DNA of 64,000 bases from Clostridiaceae bacterium OM02-2AC (GTDB lineage: Bacteria; Bacillota_I; Bacilli_A; Erysipelotrichales; Erysipelotrichaceae): NCBI GenBank assembly GCA_003481775.1, contig QULU01000005.1:62001-126000 (forward strand), written 5' to 3'. Shown here one piece after another: positions 56,223-64,000 of the stretch (position 1 is its first letter; each line of letters starts with the position of its first letter). Both the position numbers and the translations under genes were made by a program. The notes beneath the pieces were generated by a model, which was not told the DNA's origin, ran no database searches, and saw nothing but the letters and a program-made list of their open reading frames with translations.

Positions 56223-56708
56223 ATGGAACGTAAAGCAAAGAAGGTATGTGAATCTGAAGCAGAGCAGGTTCAGCTGGTCATGGCCAATCATCTAAATGGC
56301 AGTGGTCGTCTGTTTGGCGGACAGCTAGCGGAATGGATTGATGTTCTTGCCGGTGTGGTTGCAAGAAGACACTGCAACAGCAATATTACAACCGCATCCA
56401 TTGACAGCCTGAATTTCAAGGAGGCTGTACATCTGAATGAGCTGATGGTGCTTCATGGTAAGGTGACCTATGTGGGAAATACCTCGATGGAAATCCGTGT
56501 GGACAGCTATGTAGAGAACAGGGATGGTGTCCGCCGACTTGTCAATACTGCATATCTTACAGAGGTCGCTTTGGATGACGAGGACCGTCCGACCACAGTC
56601 CCCGGTCTGATTTGTGATAGCGAGGAAGAAAAGCAGGAATATCAGGCAGGCATTCGTCGAAGAGAAATCCGCCTGCAGCTGCAAAATATTGCAAAGGGTA
56701 AGGATTAA
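56223..56708 (+). CDS. Acyl-CoA thioesterase (hotdog fold)
   Basis: The 161-aa protein opens with VMANHLNGSGRLFGGQLAEWIDVLAGVVARRHC, the signature of the YciA/BACH-type acyl-CoA thioesterases, and continues TASIDSLNFKEAVHLNELMVLHGKVTYVGNTSMEI. It hydrolyses acyl-CoA; chain preference is unknown. ATG follows AGGAAGTG and lies 65 nt after clpP. Confidence 0.9.
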   Translation: MERKAKKVCESEAEQVQLVMANHLNGSGRLFGGQLAEWIDVLAGVVARRHCNSNITTASIDSLNFKEAVHLNELMVLHGKVTYVGNTSMEIRVDSYVENRDGVRRLVNTAYLTEVALDDEDRPTTVPGLICDSEEEKQEYQAGIRRREIRLQLQNIAKGKD

Positions 56709-56763
56709 CATAGAATAAGATAGACCTTTCTTAATGTTTGCGTATAGCAGACAAGTATAAAAG

Positions 56764-56820
56764 AAGACTTATCAATACACAGAGGGCAATATAACCCTTC
56801 ATGCTGAGATAAGTCTTTTT
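56764..56820. terminator. Bidirectional terminator
   Basis: AAGACTTATC / GATAAGTCTT stem with an internal loop and a T-run on the plus side. It separates clpP-thioesterase from the convergent PTS operon. Confidence 0.75.
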
Positions 56821-56982
56821 CATTATATGATAAGGGAAAAGAACTTCGCTTGGCAAAGCATTCTCAAACTACAGCGCTAGGTACAAATAACATTCTTGCA
56901 CTTTATTTTCATGTTCAGCAAATTCCGCTTGATGCTATGAGAAAGGAGAACAGACATGATGCTTGTTCTCGCATTTCATTCC

Positions 56983-57198
56983 CTATACTTTATGCTTCTG
57001 CACACTTCTAACTCTTCGATTCACATAAATACTAAGCGTCAAACCAATGATAGAACAAACGAACGCAGCTGAATGAAGCGTGGAATCCCTTTCTATCAGA
57101 ACACATGCCATAACACCTGAAAGCAATGCGATAATTGCAAGCATAAGCAGCACTCTGAAAGCAGACAGATGCACAGTTAATTTTCTAGACTTCGACAT
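56983..57198 (-). CDS. Small membrane protein, 71 aa, unknown
   Basis: The protein has two hydrophobic helices (VLLMLAIIALLSGVMACVLI and AAFVCSIIGLTLSIYV) between basic ends. It follows the second PTS IIB gene and may be part of that operon; ATG has GAAAGGAGAG upstream. The function is unknown. Confidence 0.65.
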   Translation of the reverse strand: MSKSRKLTVHLSAFRVLLMLAIIALLSGVMACVLIERDSTLHSAAFVCSIIGLTLSIYVNRRVRSVQKHKV

Positions 57199-57216
57199 AG
57201 CCCTCTCCTTTCTATT

Positions 57217-57513
57217 TTATAAAGGAAGCCGACTGACAATTTCCATAAGCGCTTCATGAAACTCCTCCTCATTGATACCGATTATATAACCAGCAGCGTT
57301 AAGAATTGGAATATCATAATCATTAATTGGGGTCGTACAGGCAATCAGATCAAAAGCATTATCCTGCATAGCGAGTTCAACACCGGTTGAATTCATTTCC
57401 ACAGTATCACAGCCATAACCGTTTTCCTTAAGGTAATCCTTTATTTTACTGGAAAGCATTGCTGAACTGACTGTTCCAGAGCCGCAGACTGCCAGTATAC
57501 GAACAGGTCTCAT
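57217..57513 (-). CDS. PTS system IIB component, second copy
   Basis: The 98-aa protein is a GAT-type PTS IIB: MRPVRILAVCGSGTVSSAML holds the phosphocysteine. It aligns along its length with the IIB at 62532-62825 (CGSGTV, NDYDIPILNAAGYIIGINEEEF against the matching region), so the two are paralogues. It has no IIC or IIA next to it. ATG 57513 follows GGAAGGGGG. Confidence 0.9.
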   Translation of the reverse strand: MRPVRILAVCGSGTVSSAMLSSKIKDYLKENGYGCDTVEMNSTGVELAMQDNAFDLIACTTPINDYDIPILNAAGYIIGINEEEFHEALMEIVSRLPL

Positions 57514-57538
57514 TACCTGCACCCCCTTCCTGTTTCTC

Positions 57539-58174
57539 TTATTTTATCATATCGTAGGTGGTTTGCAAATGGCTGCTGTCATTCCAGCTAATCAAATGAA
57601 GTCCATCTTCCTGCAGCTCTAGGATACTGATTGCTGTATTCTCCAGTTGCATTCGAATAAACAGATTATGATTACTCATTTGCAGATAATGCATGAATGC
57701 CAGACGGATACTTCCCGTGTGTGAGGCAACTAGAATATGACTGCCTTCATATCGCTGAAGCAATTCATCCAGACATGCAACTACACGCTTTTGGACATCA
57801 TGAAACAAATGTTCCTTAGGATGGGGAAATTCATCCGGCCTTTGTAGAAAATCAGGAAATTGTATATAGACTTTCTTCAGCTCCTCATTCGTCTTCCCTT
57901 CCCAATCTCCAAAATCAATTTCCTGTAGTCTGGTATCTATGTGAATGCATTTCTTTTTCATACTTGCCAGCTCTTGTATGGTTTCCACAGCCCTTTGTGA
58001 TGGTGAGGAATAGAAAACATCAATCTTTGCATTGCGTAGTCTTGCAGTTAGCATGCGGGACTGCTGTATTCCTATTTCATTCAACGGGCAGTCACTGCTT
58101 CCCTGATAACGATTTTCTTCATTCCAGCTGGTTCGTCCATGTCGTACCAGATACAGTCTGGTTATCTTTCCCAT
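57539..58174 (-). CDS. Histidine phosphatase (phosphoglycerate mutase-like)
   Basis: The 211-aa protein has YLVRHGRTSWNEENRYQG (catalytic His in RHG), DFGDWEGK, and ILVASHTGSIR with the second His. The family comprises phosphatases and mutases. Within this operon a sugar-phosphate phosphatase is plausible (inference). The ATG abuts the alcohol dehydrogenase stop. Confidence 0.9.
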   Translation of the reverse strand: MGKITRLYLVRHGRTSWNEENRYQGSSDCPLNEIGIQQSRMLTARLRNAKIDVFYSSPSQRAVETIQELASMKKKCIHIDTRLQEIDFGDWEGKTNEELKKVYIQFPDFLQRPDEFPHPKEHLFHDVQKRVVACLDELLQRYEGSHILVASHTGSIRLAFMHYLQMSNHNLFIRMQLENTAISILELQEDGLHLISWNDSSHLQTTYDMIK

Positions 58175-59350
58175 TTATTCAAAGCATTTTTCCAGGACGT
58201 TAATAATCTGATGTTCCTGGAATGGATAGGCTTCATTATTGTTCATAATCTGATGCACCAGCTGTGGAAACATGTCTTTTTTCACACCCAGCGCCTTTAA
58301 TGTCTGCGGCAGTCCCCATGCTGCAAATTTTCTTTGAAGTTCATCAATTCCCAGTTGTCCATACGCTGTATCACTCATTCCATCTGGTCTTGGAAATCGG
58401 AATACTCGTTGCGTAAACTGTACGAATTTCTCAGGCTGCTTCTGATTTACAAAGTACAGCCAGGCAGGATTAATAACAGCAAGACCTTCCCCATGTGAGG
58501 AATCTGTCAAAGCACCTACAGCATGCTGAATCCAGTGTGCCGGAAATCCTGCATTTAATCGACCACAGTCCTGTAAACCACTCATTGCAAGCGTTGATGC
58601 CCATGCGATTGCAGCCCTCGCCTCCAGATCATCCGGATACTGCAGCACATGTTCCTGCTCCAGTATCGTCATGACGATGCCCTCTCCGATACGATCAGAA
58701 ACGGGATTGTCATTGATTCCATCAAAATATCCTTCGATGATGTGTGATATCGTATCAGCCATACCGGCAGCAGTCAATCTTGGCGGTACACTCACCAGCA
58801 ACAGTGGATCAATAATTGCCGTTTTGGGAAAGGCATAAGGGTCATGCAACGCCCATTTCTGCCAATCCTCAGGATTCTCAGAGCGATCGTTCGTAATTAC
58901 ACAATGACAGCTTGTTTCTGCTCCCGTTGCCGATATTGTAGAAACTGCTACAACAGGCAGCGCTCCCTTAACCGTTTTCGTCCCTTCAAAGAACTCCCAC
59001 ACATCATCACTACTCAGAGCACCGATGGCAATTGCTTTTGCTGTATCAATCGTACTGCCGCCTCCCACCGCTACGATAATATCCACATGCTGTTCTTTTG
59101 CTATTCTAATACCTTCTTCCACCTTGCTAAGACGTGGATTACTGGCAATGCCCTGCAATTCTGAAACGATAATCCCAGCAGCCTGCATCAGTTTTTTTGC
59201 TTTATCAAAAACGCCCAGTTCCTCTAAAGGTCCATGCTGCTCCACCAAAAGGGCATGTGTTCCAAGTGCTGCGCATTCCTCTTTCAATTTATCAAATTCT
59301 CCACAGCCGAATACCACTTTTGTAGGATTGTAATATTGAAAAGGAAGCAT
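58175..59350 (-). CDS. Iron-containing alcohol dehydrogenase
   Basis: The 391-aa protein has the NAD(P) segment VAVGGGSTIDTAKAIAIGAL and metal-binding histidines in ADTISHIIEGYF, HWIQHAVGALTDSSHGEGLAVINPAW. This is the Fe-ADH/butanol-dehydrogenase-like branch. In context it could reduce the aldehyde released by the aldolase (inference). Confidence 0.93.
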   Translation of the reverse strand: MLPFQYYNPTKVVFGCGEFDKLKEECAALGTHALLVEQHGPLEELGVFDKAKKLMQAAGIIVSELQGIASNPRLSKVEEGIRIAKEQHVDIIVAVGGGSTIDTAKAIAIGALSSDDVWEFFEGTKTVKGALPVVAVSTISATGAETSCHCVITNDRSENPEDWQKWALHDPYAFPKTAIIDPLLLVSVPPRLTAAGMADTISHIIEGYFDGINDNPVSDRIGEGIVMTILEQEHVLQYPDDLEARAAIAWASTLAMSGLQDCGRLNAGFPAHWIQHAVGALTDSSHGEGLAVINPAWLYFVNQKQPEKFVQFTQRVFRFPRPDGMSDTAYGQLGIDELQRKFAAWGLPQTLKALGVKKDMFPQLVHQIMNNNEAYPFQEHQIINVLEKCFE

Positions 59351-59352
59351 AC

Positions 59353-60000
59353 CTACACAGCCTTTCCAGAAAGTGCAGTCTGTCTTATTTTCAAAGCAGC
59401 AGATTCTGGGATATAAGAATCCTGCGGCATGTTGGCCAATGTGGCATAATACCCGACCTCAGCACATTCTTCTGCATAAATGGCAGCTGTCATAGCACCC
59501 TCCATGCTCTGACCGGAAGCCAGCAGTCCATGATTTTGCAGGAGAATGACATCACCATCATTCCCCAATGCTTCCACAGCTGCTTTTGCAAGCTCATCAG
59601 AACCAGGCATTTCAAATAATGCGGTTCGTATCGGATAATACATATTGGAAGGAACAGTAGCCCGAGGCAGCTCACAGCGCCGCATTGACATCACGGTAGC
59701 AAACAGTGAGTGGGTATGTACAATAGCACGAATATCACTGCGGTTTCGATATACCGCTGTATGCATCGGCGCCTCACTGGAAGGAATATAATGTCCTTCC
59801 AATCGTTTTCCACAAAAATCCACTATTACAATGTCCTCTGCAGTCATCGTATCATATTCAATTCCGCTCGGGGTAATCGCTACTACCTTTTCCTCTTCGT
59901 CACGCATGGAAATATTTCCGCTTGTCCCATGAATCAGACCAAGTGCATTTGCTTTTTTAATGGCCTGTAAAACCTCTATTCTAATAGTTTCGTAATTCAT
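59353..60000 (-). CDS. Class II aldolase (L-fuculose-phosphate aldolase type)
   Basis: The 215-aa protein has GLIHGTSGNISMRDE, PSSEAPMHTAVYRNRSDIRAIVHTHSLFATVMS (catalytic Glu and zinc His pair), and VILLQNHGLLASGQSM (third zinc His). It cleaves a ketose phosphate to DHAP or glyceraldehyde-3-phosphate and an aldehyde; a dehydratase- or epimerase-type relative is possible. ATG 60000 gives a spacing of 6 nt from AGGAGG; ATG 60006 is adjacent to it. Confidence 0.9.
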   Translation of the reverse strand: MNYETIRIEVLQAIKKANALGLIHGTSGNISMRDEEEKVVAITPSGIEYDTMTAEDIVIVDFCGKRLEGHYIPSSEAPMHTAVYRNRSDIRAIVHTHSLFATVMSMRRCELPRATVPSNMYYPIRTALFEMPGSDELAKAAVEALGNDGDVILLQNHGLLASGQSMEGAMTAAIYAEECAEVGYYATLANMPQDSYIPESAALKIRQTALSGKAV

Positions 60001-60013
60001 TTTCATCCTCCTC

Positions 60014-61108
60014 TTATAGTAAATCGACATCGATATGTCGGGCGTTTACAATACGCTCTTTGTTCCCACTCTGCAACAGGGCATCTACCTCCCGCATTAA
60101 CAGAAACGGTGATTTCGGAACGGCACTTACCGTATCTCCAGCAATATGCGGTGTAAGGATAATATTATCCAGCTCCTGTAATCCGCTGTCTTTTTCCAGC
60201 GGTTCACTCTCAAAAACATCCAATGCTGCTCCTGCTATACGATGTTCCTTCAACGTATGAATCAGGTCATTCTGATTAACCAGTCCGCCACGTGAAGTGT
60301 TAATAAAGTAGCTACCAGGTTTCATTCGACTGAAATAACGGGTATCAATCATTCTTCTGGTCTCATCACAAAGCCGTAGATGTACAGAAATGACATCGCA
60401 TTCTGAAAACAAATCTTCCAGTGTATCCAGTATACAAACGGATTCCAAACCATTATTTTTCAGCCGTTCAACCGAAAGGTACTCATCATATCCGAAGGTC
60501 TGTATATGCAAGGCCTTTAAACGCTTTGCAATTTCAATACCAACATTCCCCAGACCGGCAAGTCCAACCTTCAGATTAGAAAGTGTTGTCGTAAATTCAT
60601 AATTTGGATATTTCTTAGTCCAGATTCCCTCCATCATCAGCTTATGGGAAGTAGCAATGTTTCTGGTCATCGCTATAATTAGCCCCAGTGTGAAATCAGC
60701 AACTGGTTCAGCGTTACGGATCACATTGATCACAGGAATATTACGGTCGTTCGCTGCTTCTATATTAATTTGTTCCACCCCACCCCGACATGTCAGTATT
60801 ACCTTTAAATGCTTTGCCCGTTTGATTAGAGAAGCATGAAGCGGAGCAAAGTGCATCATGATGATATCTGCATCCTCTATCAATTCATCTAGCCCGGACG
60901 GATATGGCTCAGCTTCCGGTCCATTTTTTTCAATGTTTACCTGCCGTCTTGAAAATGACTGTATATCATGTTCTCCCCAGAATACCTTATCAATTCGGTT
61001 AACAGCGATAGAAGAAGATCGAATGGCTTCCTCCATCGTTTCACAGGATACAAAGACATCTCCGATTACGATAATATTTTGCTTTTCCTTTGTTATGATA
61101 TCCAGCAT
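60014..61108 (-). CDS. D-2-hydroxyacid dehydrogenase family protein (SerA-like)
   Basis: The 364-aa protein has the NAD-binding motif VGLAGLGNVGIEIAKRLK, the catalytic Arg region INTSRGGLVNQNDLI, and ALDVFESEPL...NIILTPHIAGDT (Glu and His). It has no ACT domain, so it is not a standard regulated SerA. It probably oxidises or reduces an intermediate of the imported sugar or polyol (inference). It overlaps the IIC stop. Confidence 0.88.
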   Translation of the reverse strand: MLDIITKEKQNIIVIGDVFVSCETMEEAIRSSSIAVNRIDKVFWGEHDIQSFSRRQVNIEKNGPEAEPYPSGLDELIEDADIIMMHFAPLHASLIKRAKHLKVILTCRGGVEQINIEAANDRNIPVINVIRNAEPVADFTLGLIIAMTRNIATSHKLMMEGIWTKKYPNYEFTTTLSNLKVGLAGLGNVGIEIAKRLKALHIQTFGYDEYLSVERLKNNGLESVCILDTLEDLFSECDVISVHLRLCDETRRMIDTRYFSRMKPGSYFINTSRGGLVNQNDLIHTLKEHRIAGAALDVFESEPLEKDSGLQELDNIILTPHIAGDTVSAVPKSPFLLMREVDALLQSGNKERIVNARHIDVDLL

Positions 61109-62508
61109 TACACTTCCTCCATTTCAGGCAGTTTGTTGCAGGTCTCCATATATTCTTCAAGAACACTACCCTTTTTACGGTTGGCTACATACAGAATGAT
61201 ATATAGAACTATAACACCGCCGATCAGCAAAGGATTCATAGACAGGAAGGCAAGGAAGGATAAACAATTTAACGGTCTTGCCATAACACCAAAGCTTGCG
61301 ACAAGAGTACCTGCCATCGCCATTTCTACACCAACAGAAGCAGCAACCTCTGTAAAATATGGAGCGACCAGCGTAACACACAACAATCCAAACGTATACC
61401 AGATAGCACCACAGACAATGCTTTTCGCCATATTCCCATCCGTCACACAGATAAAGACTTCAATCATATATGGAAGAGCACACAAATCTACCAGTGGCAG
61501 AAATTTATTTCCAGGAAGGATAAAAGAAACCACAAGAATAATCGGCATTAAAATGATTCCAGTGACAAGCGTTGCAGTTTCTCCATAAGCCACAGCATCA
61601 TTCACGGCGATAAACCATTTTCTCCCCTTACCACTTGCAGCAGCTTTCTTGGAATATGCAGCTGACAACGGTGTAAAAGCGGATGCAAAGATTCCTGCAA
61701 TTTTCGGAAAAATCGCCATGATTGCAGCGGTTGAAATCGCACAGGTAGCGATTGCGCCCCAACTTTCCAGCTTGCCCAGTTCATTGGAATAGCCCAGAAC
61801 ACTGATCAGGGCTCCAAGAAACAAACCAATCACCTTTGGGTCTGCAAACATACCGGCTTTTTTCTCCAATGTACTTGGATTCAATTGTATTTTTTTAAAT
61901 CCGATTTTATTCAGAATCGCATTCATCACAATGGCAAACGGCACAGCTTCGCAATGCATGGGAACCGTCATGCAGCAATTTGGATACTTATAATATTTGG
62001 AAAATCTCGGTGCCAGTACCTCCGCAAACAGCAGTGTATATAGATTCTGTACAATCATGAGCAGGAACGATAGATATAGATTCCCTGTCAGAATATAAAG
62101 CATAGAGCCCCAGACCATGAATCCGTAATTATTCCAGAGATCACTCACCATGAATACATTCGTAAACTTTGTGAAATATAGAACCAGCTGCAGGATGATG
62201 GCAATCGCGAAGAACAGAATCCCTATCTCTGTCGAATAAGCAACAACACTGGTCGCCTGCCAGCCTATATCCACAATGGATAAATTGATACCGGCATTCG
62301 TTACCATGCGTTCCACAACTGGTGTAATGACTGCTGAATATGAATTAATGACAAATGTGAAGCCTGTCAGTCCAACTGCCGCAAGAATACCGCAGTCAAA
62401 TGCTTTCTGTGTTTTGACCCCCATCATCTTTGCAACAATAAAAAGCATAATTGGTACAAAGACGGTTGCCCCAAACGTATTGAATACGGAACGTACAACA
62501 TCTAGCAT
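61108..62508 (-). CDS. PTS galactitol-family IIC permease
   Basis: The 466-aa protein is a membrane transporter with 10-12 helices of the EIIC-GAT family (LDVVRSVFNTFGATVFVPIMLFIV at the start; NCCMTVPMHCEAVPFAIVMN; FPKIAGIFASAFTPL). GAT-family transporters import polyols and related sugars. It lies between IIB and the dehydrogenase. Confidence 0.93.
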   Translation of the reverse strand: MLDVVRSVFNTFGATVFVPIMLFIVAKMMGVKTQKAFDCGILAAVGLTGFTFVINSYSAVITPVVERMVTNAGINLSIVDIGWQATSVVAYSTEIGILFFAIAIILQLVLYFTKFTNVFMVSDLWNNYGFMVWGSMLYILTGNLYLSFLLMIVQNLYTLLFAEVLAPRFSKYYKYPNCCMTVPMHCEAVPFAIVMNAILNKIGFKKIQLNPSTLEKKAGMFADPKVIGLFLGALISVLGYSNELGKLESWGAIATCAISTAAIMAIFPKIAGIFASAFTPLSAAYSKKAAASGKGRKWFIAVNDAVAYGETATLVTGIILMPIILVVSFILPGNKFLPLVDLCALPYMIEVFICVTDGNMAKSIVCGAIWYTFGLLCVTLVAPYFTEVAASVGVEMAMAGTLVASFGVMARPLNCLSFLAFLSMNPLLIGGVIVLYIILYVANRKKGSVLEEYMETCNKLPEMEEV

Positions 62509-62531
62509 AATAAATCCTCCTTTTCAAAATT

Positions 62532-62825
62532 TCATGAATGATGCAGAATCCTCATAACCTCCTCCATAAATTCCTCTTCTCCCAATCCGATCAGAAAGCT
62601 GGTCGCGTTCAGCTTTGGAATTCCATAATCACCATTTACAGGACTGGAGCAGGCCATAAAATCAAAATCATGAGAAGCCATAGCAGAATCGACGCCACCT
62701 GGATTCGTTTCTATCATTTCTGCTTCAAAGCCATTCTCAGCGAGCATATCCTTCAGCTTACTAGCAATCATCGATGACGTCACCGTCCCGGAGCCACAAA
62801 CACATAATACATTGATTTTTTTCAT
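62532..62825 (-). CDS. PTS galactitol-family IIB component
   Basis: The 97-aa protein MKKINVLCVCGSGTVTSSM carries the phosphocysteine in CGSGT. ATG 62825 follows GGAGGGG; the frame upstream to 62849 overlaps the IIA gene. It hands phosphate to the sugar via IIC. Confidence 0.95.
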   Translation of the reverse strand: MKKINVLCVCGSGTVTSSMIASKLKDMLAENGFEAEMIETNPGGVDSAMASHDFDFMACSSPVNGDYGIPKLNATSFLIGLGEEEFMEEVMRILHHS

Positions 62826-62841
62826 AAAAAACCCCTCCTGA

Positions 62842-63297
62842 CTAATCAAAGTAGCGTTTTCCTAAAGTAAATATTTCCTGCTCATCGGATGCCAGCTGAA
62901 ATTTTCTGACAATCATTGGATCAGCAAATGCTTTCATAACTTTTCGAAGCTGGTCAATCTGTTCTTTCGGATTTTGAATCGCCATAACAAATAATATTTC
63001 TGCAGGTACAGATACTCCGGTATTGCCCATATGCATGAATGTAACAGGCTTCTCCATTGTCGCAATGGCAATAGCAGGCTTTAATACATGGCTTGGATCA
63101 GTATGCGGCATGGCGATTGATATCGTCTGCAGATTCAATCCAGTCGGATATATCTCCTCTCTTTTTAAGAGAGCTTCTGTATAGCTTTCACGAACATACC
63201 CTTTTTCAAATAACAGCATCCCCATATTCCTGAGTGCCTCATCCCTTGTACCTGCACACAGATGCATCCGTATCAGATTTTTATCAACAATGCTCAT
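62842..63297 (-). CDS. PTS IIA component (EIIA type 2)
   Basis: The 151-aa protein has the phosphoryl-accepting His in ISIAMPHTDPSHV and the surrounding fold of the mannitol/fructose-type IIA (MKAFADPMIVRKFQLAS near the end). It receives phosphate from HPr. The start follows AAAGGAGG. It is the first gene of the operon after the promoter and cre site. Confidence 0.93.
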   Translation of the reverse strand: MSIVDKNLIRMHLCAGTRDEALRNMGMLLFEKGYVRESYTEALLKREEIYPTGLNLQTISIAMPHTDPSHVLKPAIAIATMEKPVTFMHMGNTGVSVPAEILFVMAIQNPKEQIDQLRKVMKAFADPMIVRKFQLASDEQEIFTLGKRYFD

Positions 63298-63330
63298 TTT
63301 CTCACCTCCTTTGCTTTCCTTACGCCCTCA

Positions 63331-63346
63331 TTGTAAGCGCAATCAT
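63331..63346. promoter_or_regulatory. cre-like CcpA site
   Basis: TTGTAAGCGCAATCAT fits WTGNNARCGNWWWCAW at all 16 positions and is nearly palindromic. It lies between the -10 box and the IIA gene, where CcpA would block transcription, so glucose repression is likely (inference). Confidence 0.75.
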
Positions 63347-63354
63347 ATTTTTTT

Positions 63355-63382
63355 AATATACCAAAAGTATTCACAAGTTCAA
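63355..63382 (-). promoter_or_regulatory. PTS operon promoter
   Basis: TTGAAC, a 16-nt spacer and TATATT on the minus strand, upstream of the cre-like site. Confidence 0.6.
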
Positions 63383-63436
63383 ATGAATCAAGCGAAAAAA
63401 TATGTGATGTCAATTACTATAAATGAGAGCTGACGC

Positions 63437-63462
63437 CAAAAAGGACATCTTACTGATGCCCC
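63437..63462 (-). terminator. Terminator after the regulator gene
   Basis: GGGGCATC / GATGTCCT stem with G-U pairs then TTTTT on the minus strand, immediately after the regulator stop. Confidence 0.65.
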
Positions 63463-63465
63463 GTT

Positions 63466-64000
63466 TTATTCGGTTTCTAATGACGTTCTCACCTCCAGCA
63501 ATTCGCTGATATGTGTCAGTTCATCAAAATATGTATAGATATTCATCAACGTATTCCAATGAGAATAATTGTCTACGGTTGAGAAAAACAGAAAAATTCT
63601 TGCTTCCAGTTCACCTGGGCACAGAACAGGTGTTTCTGTTATGATTACGCATTCATCAATACTACCACCTATCTCCTTATGCATTGGGCAGTGAACCAGA
63701 ATCACATGTTTACGAATCTGATACAAACCTCCCACATGTTCGCGAAAGCGTAGTTTCATACGTTCAATCAGACGCTTTGCACGACTATCACCTACAAGGT
63801 GTGTACATCCGCATGATAGTAACATATCCCAATCTAGATGCTTATAATTAAGTACCTCTCCATTTTTAATTTTATCCTGCAAATCAATTATCTCGACAGG
63901 GTCGATTAAAAGCTTTTTTTGCGGCTCCAAAAGACGAAACAGATCAAAGTACAGGTTTACTTTGTCAATTGTACCGGTACTGTGATGCTGTGCCGATTTT
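63466..64000 (-). CDS. BglG-type PTS-regulated transcription factor, C-terminal part
   Basis: The frame is open to the right edge; the 154-codon frame that begins at a TTG at 63930 is only part of it. The visible C-terminus ends with an EIIA-like domain (KHVILVHCPMHKEIGGSIDECVII, LVGDSRAKRLIERM, EARIFLFFSTVDN). PRD-containing activators (BglG/MtlR/LicR) carry such a domain, phosphorylation of which controls activity. It lies upstream of the PTS operon on the same strand and is its probable regulator. The N-terminal DNA- or RNA-binding part is outside the window. Confidence 0.75.
   Translation of the reverse strand, partial: KSAQHHSTGTIDKVNLYFDLFRLLEPQKKLLIDPVEIIDLQDKIKNGEVLNYKHLDWDMLLSCGCTHLVGDSRAKRLIERMKLRFREHVGGLYQIRKHVILVHCPMHKEIGGSIDECVIITETPVLCPGELEARIFLFFSTVDNYSHWNTLMNIYTYFDELTHISELLEVRTSLETE

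Overview
The window looks like the chromosome of a gut-type low-to-moderate GC Bacillota, most plausibly an Erysipelotrichaceae relative such as [Clostridium] innocuum. The lineage is an inference from gene content and codon use, because there is no rRNA here. Housekeeping genes sit on both sides of a 23-kb Tn916-family integrative conjugative element (ICE).

Left flank (1-13226): a truncated YhgE/Pip-like membrane protein facing an Rrf2 regulator; a 52-aa small gene with its own terminator; VOC and GNAT genes; a purine block (M20 amidohydrolase, guanine-class purine riboswitch, NCS2 purine permease, adenine deaminase); an XRE regulator; a lipoprotein gene preceded by a structured leader RNA with a terminator; an AraC/GyrI-like regulator; two GNAT acetyltransferases; and the 3' part of a split gene.

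ICE (about 13227-36463): gene order matches Tn916 (orf23, 22, 21, 20, 19, 18/ardA, 17-13, tet(M) with its leader peptides, a cysteine-rich KTR gene, orf9, orf7, orf8, xis, int). It differs by a 1257-aa sortase-anchored thioester/SpaA/VaFE adhesin at the left end, a Mom-like putative DNA-modification gene before orf21, and an unrecognised 132-aa gene after orf21. The ICE lies inside an AT-rich gene. A 14-bp sequence is present at both junctions, and removing the element restores one 624-codon frame ending in a PD-(D/E)XK-like nuclease domain. A 153-codon ORF overlaps its start across a slippery A-run.

Right flank (38304-64000): tmRNA, smpB, capA-like lipoprotein, rnr and secG in one direction; a KimA-like permease; enolase; a NagD-like HAD phosphatase; a Cys T-box-controlled cluster cysS-mrnC-rlmB-sigH-like-rpmG-secE-nusG; a GGDEF protein; gapA; clpP; an acyl-CoA thioesterase; and a GAT-family PTS operon (regulator, IIA, IIB, IIC, 2-hydroxyacid dehydrogenase, class II aldolase, iron alcohol dehydrogenase, histidine phosphatase, second IIB) behind a sigma-A promoter and a cre-like site.

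The points that most deserve follow-up are the Mom-like cargo beside ArdA, the reconstructed ICE-split nuclease-like gene with its possible -1 frameshift, the predicted pseudoknot leader at 9100-9199, and the alternative pairing in the guanine riboswitch.
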